This document shows, piece by piece, positions 31,809 to 34,505 of a stretch of 34,505 bases of DNA (position 1 is its first letter; every line of letters starts with the position of its first letter). The stretch is from Celeribacter persicus (GTDB lineage: Bacteria; Pseudomonadota; Alphaproteobacteria; Rhodobacterales; Rhodobacteraceae), in assembly GCF_003050785.1 (NCBI RefSeq), contig NZ_QAOH01000024.1, positions 1 through 34,505 on the forward strand, given 5' to 3'. The position numbers and the translations under genes were made by a program. The notes below the pieces were generated by a model. The model had not been told where the DNA came from. It saw nothing but the letters and a program-made list of their open reading frames with translations, and ran no database searches.

Positions 31809-32858
31809 GGCTTTGTTGCACAAATCGCCTGAAGGATTCATCTTATGAATCCAGCATGATAGCTGGGAGGCATGAGCAGTTGGTCCCCTACGAAGTACAA
31901 GACCAGGAACTGGCCTGCGTACAACACGGCGCTGAAGGAGCGCGGTTCGTTATCGATCTGGTTTGATCCTGAGATGTCTTGGTACGCGCATCGGACAGGC
32001 AAGCGCGGGCGTCAGCCTGAGTTCAGCGACGCGGCGATCCAGGTTTGCCTGACGATGAAGGTGCTTTTTGGCATGCCCCTTCGTCAGACGACCGGTTTTG
32101 TCGAAAGTCTGCTGCGTCTGGCAGGGCTCGACTGGAAAGTCCCGGACTTCAGCACTCTGTGCCGCCGACAGAAGACGTTGAATGCCTCCATCCCTTACCG
32201 CGGGGGAACTGAACCGCTGCATCTTCTGATCGATGCGACAGGGATCAAAGCCGAGGGCGAAGGGGAGTGGAACGCACGCAAGAATGGCGGGAGCAAGAAA
32301 CGCCTGTGGCGCAAGCTTCACCTTGGTATGGACGAGGAAACGCTGGAGATCCGCGCGGTCGGCGTCACGACCAGCAATGTCGGTGATGCACCTATGCTGC
32401 CTGACCTGCTGGAACAGATCCCACGCGACCTAGAAATTGCGACCGTCACCGCTGATGGCGCCTATGATACTCGAAGATGTCACAATGTGATCGCGGCTCG
32501 GGGAGCCGCCGCCATTATCCTTCCGCGTAAAAATGCCCAACCCTGGAAGCCAACCACAGCGGGCGCTATCGCGCGAAACGAAGCTGTGAGAGCCTGCAAA
32601 TATCTCGGATGAGCACTCTGGCGAAAGCTGACCGGATATCACCGCCGGAGCCGCGCAGAGACAAAGATGAACTGCGTCAAACTACTCGGCCAAGGCCTCA
32701 TGGCGAGGGACTTCGACCGGCAGGTCGCTGAGTTGCAGGTCCGGATCGCGGTGCTCAACCGCTACACGGCCCTCGGCATACCCGTAACTGAGCCCGTAGG
32801 ATAGGTATGTCTCGGGAAAGGGGACCTCCGTTCACACCCAAATTTGTGCAACAGTGCC
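31809..32858 (+). mobile_element. IS5-family element, 1050 bp
   Basis: Imperfect terminal inverted repeats flank a transposase gene: GGCTTTGTTGCACAAAT at 31809-31825 and, on the other strand, GGCACTGTTGCACAAAT at 32842-32858 (15 of 17 identical). No target-site duplication is visible: TTGC precedes and ACTC follows. The lack of duplication suggests that the two flanks were not contiguous before insertion, i.e. a deletion or rearrangement happened at the element. The transposase carries a stop codon, so the copy is probably inactive. Confidence 0.75.
31872..32804 (+). pseudogene. IS5-family transposase with in-frame stop before the catalytic Glu
   Basis: The frame is open from ATG 31872 to a TGA at 32610-32612 (246 residues) and, after that single stop, stays open and homologous to TAG 32802-32804 (310 residues in all). 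The DDE residues are Asp in LLIDATGIK (~120) and Asp in TADGAYDT (~197); the third lies beyond the stop in YHRRSRAETKMNCVK, an exact Y-2-R-3-E-6-K signature. Family members have Arg where the stop occurs (YLGRALW-type), so one CGA-to-TGA change explains it. The shortened product lacks the catalytic Glu. Confidence 0.82.
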
Positions 32859-32889
32859 ACTCAACGCTCTGAAAGCCGGATAGTGACCG

Positions 32890-33000
32890 GGCCGCGCTGG
32901 TGCGCACGAAAATGGGTGCCGATCCACTCTCGGCACGGTCTATGTGTTCCGAGCTAATCGTCCTGATCGGGAAAGGTTTCGCCTTTACTGATCACGCATT
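32890..33000 (+). pseudogene. IS66-type tnpB remnant
   Basis: Allowing one frame change, the strand reads KMGADPLS then GTVYVFRANRPDRERF, similar to the DPFSG-(H/T)-(V/L)-(F/Y)-VFR-x-RR-x-DR signature of IS66 TnpB proteins. It is about 30 residues long, frameshifted and without start or stop. The assignment rests on one motif only. Confidence 0.4.
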
Positions 33001-33030
33001 TGAAACGCACTTTGAGTTGATCTCGCCGAA

Positions 33031-33050
33031 AAGTCAACAAGCATTGACTT
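33031..33050. promoter_or_regulatory. Palindromic TetR operator overlapping the -35 box
   Basis: AAGTCAACAAGCATTGACTT has perfect 7-bp arms around 6 nt. TTGACT at 33044-33049 serves as a -35 hexamer and TATAGT at 33066-33071 as -10 (16-bp spacer), 48 nt before the tetR ATG. Overlap with the promoter suggests autorepression by the TetR protein downstream. The same site recurs at 33942. Confidence 0.7.
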
Positions 33051-33097
33051 ATGTCGGGATGCCGTTATAGTTTCAAGTAAACCTGAAAGGACTAATC

Positions 33098-33694
33098 ATG
33101 GGGAGCCGGCCGCCGCGCGGAGAAGGTGTTACACGCCGCAAGATTCTTGAAGCCGCGATAAAACGATTTGGCGAGCATTCTTACGAGGAAACCAGTCTTC
33201 GCGACATCGCTGGCGATGTTGGGGTTGACGTTGCCTATGCTCATCGATCCTTTGGATCTAAGAAAATGCTTTTTATTGAAGCGCTTGAAGCTTCATCAGA
33301 ACGGCTTGATCTAAGTGTTCTAGAGCCTGATAAGATTGCAATTTACTTGGTGGAACGGCTACTTGCAGAGCCTCGTGGCAGGGTCCTCCCTAATATTAGC
33401 GCATTTGATATCCTCATCCATTCCGTTCATAGTGCGCAGTTATCGCCTCTCCTTAAGGAGCGATTTGAAAGCCTGTTCCTTCGCCCGCTTTCCTCTAAAT
33501 TCGAAGGTGTTGCTGAGGAGAGAATCTACGTCGTCATTTCACTCCTACTAGGTTTTGGAATACTGCGTGATTTTCTAAAGCCCCCAACTGTTACCGCGTT
33601 AGGGCGTGATAAAGTCACTGCGATGTTGACCTGCCTAATTCACCAAATCCTGAGCGAGAGCCCTCTTTTGCAAAGAGGAAACAACCCCGATTGA
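33098..33694 (+). CDS. TetR-family regulator (intact)
   Basis: A 198-residue TetR protein with the HTH at ~12-58: TRRKILEAAIKRFGEHSYEE (quoted by segment) then SLRDIAGDVGV and DVAYAHRSFGSKKMLF. The ligand-binding C-terminal domain is helical and lacks a recognisable ligand signature. The recognition helix DVAYAHRSFGSK is close to DVAYVNRAFGSK of the broken TetR at 25010-25607, so the two are paralogues and may read similar sites. A GAAAGGA ribosome-binding site precedes the ATG. Base composition is clearly less GC-rich than the tra backbone, indicating a different origin. Likely targets are its own promoter and the site at 33942. Confidence 0.85.
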   Translation: MGSRPPRGEGVTRRKILEAAIKRFGEHSYEETSLRDIAGDVGVDVAYAHRSFGSKKMLFIEALEASSERLDLSVLEPDKIAIYLVERLLAEPRGRVLPNISAFDILIHSVHSAQLSPLLKERFESLFLRPLSSKFEGVAEERIYVVISLLLGFGILRDFLKPPTVTALGRDKVTAMLTCLIHQILSESPLLQRGNNPD

Positions 33695-33707
33695 GCGCAA
33701 CCTCTGT

Positions 33708-33893
33708 ATGGGCGTGTTGGATGCATTTTGGATTCGCGGTTGGCGAGTTCCACTTGCCGAATACATAGTGTTTGACCGACGCAAAAGGCCCTTGCTTGCC
33801 CCCTCCGGCGCTAAAAATACTTCTATCTCGATCGGGCCGAATGGCTATTCTCATGTGAAAAACGTCCGCTACGCAAACTATGGCTCGGATTGA
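33708..33893 (+). CDS. Small hypothetical ORF
   Basis: A 61-residue frame beginning 13 nt after the tetR stop, without a clear ribosome-binding site. It is rich in basic and aromatic residues (GVLDAFWIRGWRVPLAEY near the start) with no recognised domain or membrane segment. It may be a chance frame or a remnant. Confidence 0.25.
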   Translation: MGVLDAFWIRGWRVPLAEYIVFDRRKRPLLAPSGAKNTSISIGPNGYSHVKNVRYANYGSD

Positions 33894-33941
33894 AGCGAAT
33901 TTATTGCGATGACCTTGCAGTATTGGAAAGTTTAAGCTTGA

Positions 33942-33961
33942 AAGTCAACGAGTGTTGATTT
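33942..33961. promoter_or_regulatory. Second copy of the TetR operator
   Basis: AAGTCAACGAGTGTTGATTT matches the 33031 operator at 16 of 20 positions, keeping both AAGTCAA and TTGA-TT arms. It lies 37 nt before a GTG with a strong ribosome-binding site at 33998, so it once controlled a gene there. No convincing -10 box follows. Confidence 0.6.
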
Positions 33962-33997
33962 AGATTGAGAGTGCTAAGCTGCACCAAGGAAAGGAAG

Positions 33998-34168
33998 GTG
34001 GCAGTGCGGGGCGCGTTTGCGTTTATTGTTGGGTTCACAACTCCGTGATCGCTGTGGTGCTCAGCCTAAAAACTGGGGCGACAGTCAGCCCCATTGAGTT
34101 TGCCAATAAGCGGCGTGCAGGAAGTCTTGCCATTGATTGTTTCTCGGCAGCAAAGCCGCGGTAAAAAA
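33998..34168 (+). pseudogene. Broken small membrane-protein reading frame under the TetR site
   Basis: GTG 33998 follows AGGAAAGGAAGG and reads VAVRGAFAFIVGFTT before a TGA at 34046. In another frame the sense-like stretch SVIAVVLSLKTGATVSPIEF continues to about 34168. Joined, the two give a single hydrophobic segment typical of a membrane anchor, as at the start of a membrane-fusion or efflux protein. No family is recognised and the frameshift is by eye. Confidence 0.35.
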
Positions 34169-34220
34169 AGAGTCGCCGCGTCTCAACTTAAGTGTCGGCT
34201 GTTTATGCGGAGGCGGCTTC

Positions 34221-34410
34221 ATGATCGAACTGCGTCAACTACACTATTTGATTACTATCGCCGAATTTCGGAGTATACGTGCAGCTGCCGAAGCCCTGAA
34301 TATACAACAATCAACACTGAGTCGCACGATCCGCGCCATTGAGGATGATTTGGGTGCGATGCTATTTGAGAGGCACCATAACGGTGTCGAATTTACTGAA
34401 GCTGGGCAGG
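34221..34410 (+). pseudogene. LysR-family regulator, truncated by an IS end
   Basis: ATG 34221 follows GCGGAGGC. The encoded HTH is canonical LysR: IELRQLHYLITIAEFRS, then AAAEALNIQQSTLSRTIRAIE and LGAMLFERHHNGVEFTEAGQ, residues 2-63. The effector-binding domain (about 230 residues) is missing; the frame runs 5 codons into a mobile-element end starting TGTCAACGGC at 34411 and stops at 34427. An HTH-only product could at best act as a weak DNA binder. Confidence 0.85.
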
Positions 34411-34505
34411 TGTCAACGGCGGAGTAAAAACCTACCAAAGGGCGGCGCAAAAGTAGACCACTTGTGGGTTTAGCGTGACGGGCGCACAGAGCGCTGGCGG
34501 CCAGT
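34411..34505 (+). mobile_element. End of an IS21-like element (continues beyond the window)
   Basis: The sequence starts TGTCAACGGC and holds two imperfect direct repeats, GGCGGAGTAAAAACCTACCA at 34418-34437 and GGCGGCGCAAAAGTAGACCA at 34441-34460 (14 of 20 identical, 23 bp apart). TG-ended termini with multiple internal repeats are characteristic of IS21-family ends, which bind the IstA transposase. The transposase genes would lie to the right, outside the window. Confidence 0.65.

Noticed and set aside
1-34505. CRISPR arrays, tRNA or rRNA genes, integrase
   Set aside because: No regularly spaced repeat-spacer array, tRNA-like cloverleaf or rRNA sequence, and no tyrosine or serine integrase was found.

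Overview
The window looks like an accessory replicon of an alphaproteobacterium, either an integrative and conjugative element (ICE) or a plasmid. The GC-rich backbone, tight ATGA overlaps and gene order point to Rhodobacterales or a close relative such as the Paracoccus group; this placement is inference from gene content. No rRNA, tRNA, CRISPR array or integrase is visible.

Region 1 (1-16536) is a conjugative backbone, all on the plus strand. It holds the C-terminal half of a strawberry-notch-type helicase (its N-terminal half is replaced or missing), a Toprim protein, a DUF2493 protein, a small membrane protein and a DUF736 protein. A regulatory block follows: an XRE repressor with a palindromic operator over its -10 box, a DUF2285 protein resembling the QseM antiactivator, and a DUF6499/DUF2285 protein resembling the excision activator FseA that is split over two frames and can be joined by a +1 shift. 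After that come an AlpA-like HTH, RepA with internal iterons, ParA, a small RHH partition protein, DUF2840, a TraF-type peptidase, a second DUF736, a lytic transglycosylase, a DUF3363 relaxase preceded by four copies of one palindrome, the TraG coupling protein and a CopG-type RHH protein. The trb mating-pair genes usually found next are absent from the rest of the window.

Region 2 (16537-18890) is a mobile-element scar. An IS110/IS1111-type element sits inside a 5'-truncated UPF0149 gene; removing the predicted element rejoins the UPF0149 frame exactly. A second, degraded IS110 fragment lies on the minus strand.

Region 3 (18891-24487) is a metabolic cargo: a phasin-like gene divergent from phaC, MaoC-phosphotransacylase fusion, acetate/butyrate kinase and FabI-type reductase, with an FNR/Anr-like palindrome in the divergent promoter region. 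This suggests an oxygen-limitation-induced shunt of acyl-CoA into polymer and acyl-phosphate/ATP.

Region 4 (24488-31743) has an IS3 remnant, a TetR gene broken by a 10-bp tandem duplication in its HTH, and an operon for a membrane-fusion protein, an RbbA-like double-NBD ABC protein, an ABC-2 permease and a DUF900 lipoprotein hydrolase.

Region 5 (31744-34505) is a mosaic of mobile DNA and lower-GC sequence: an IS5-type element whose transposase has an in-frame stop just before its catalytic Glu, an IS66 tnpB remnant, an intact TetR gene with a 20-bp palindromic operator that recurs at 33942 and in degenerate form at 25633, and a LysR gene cut by the end of an IS21-like element that runs out of the window.
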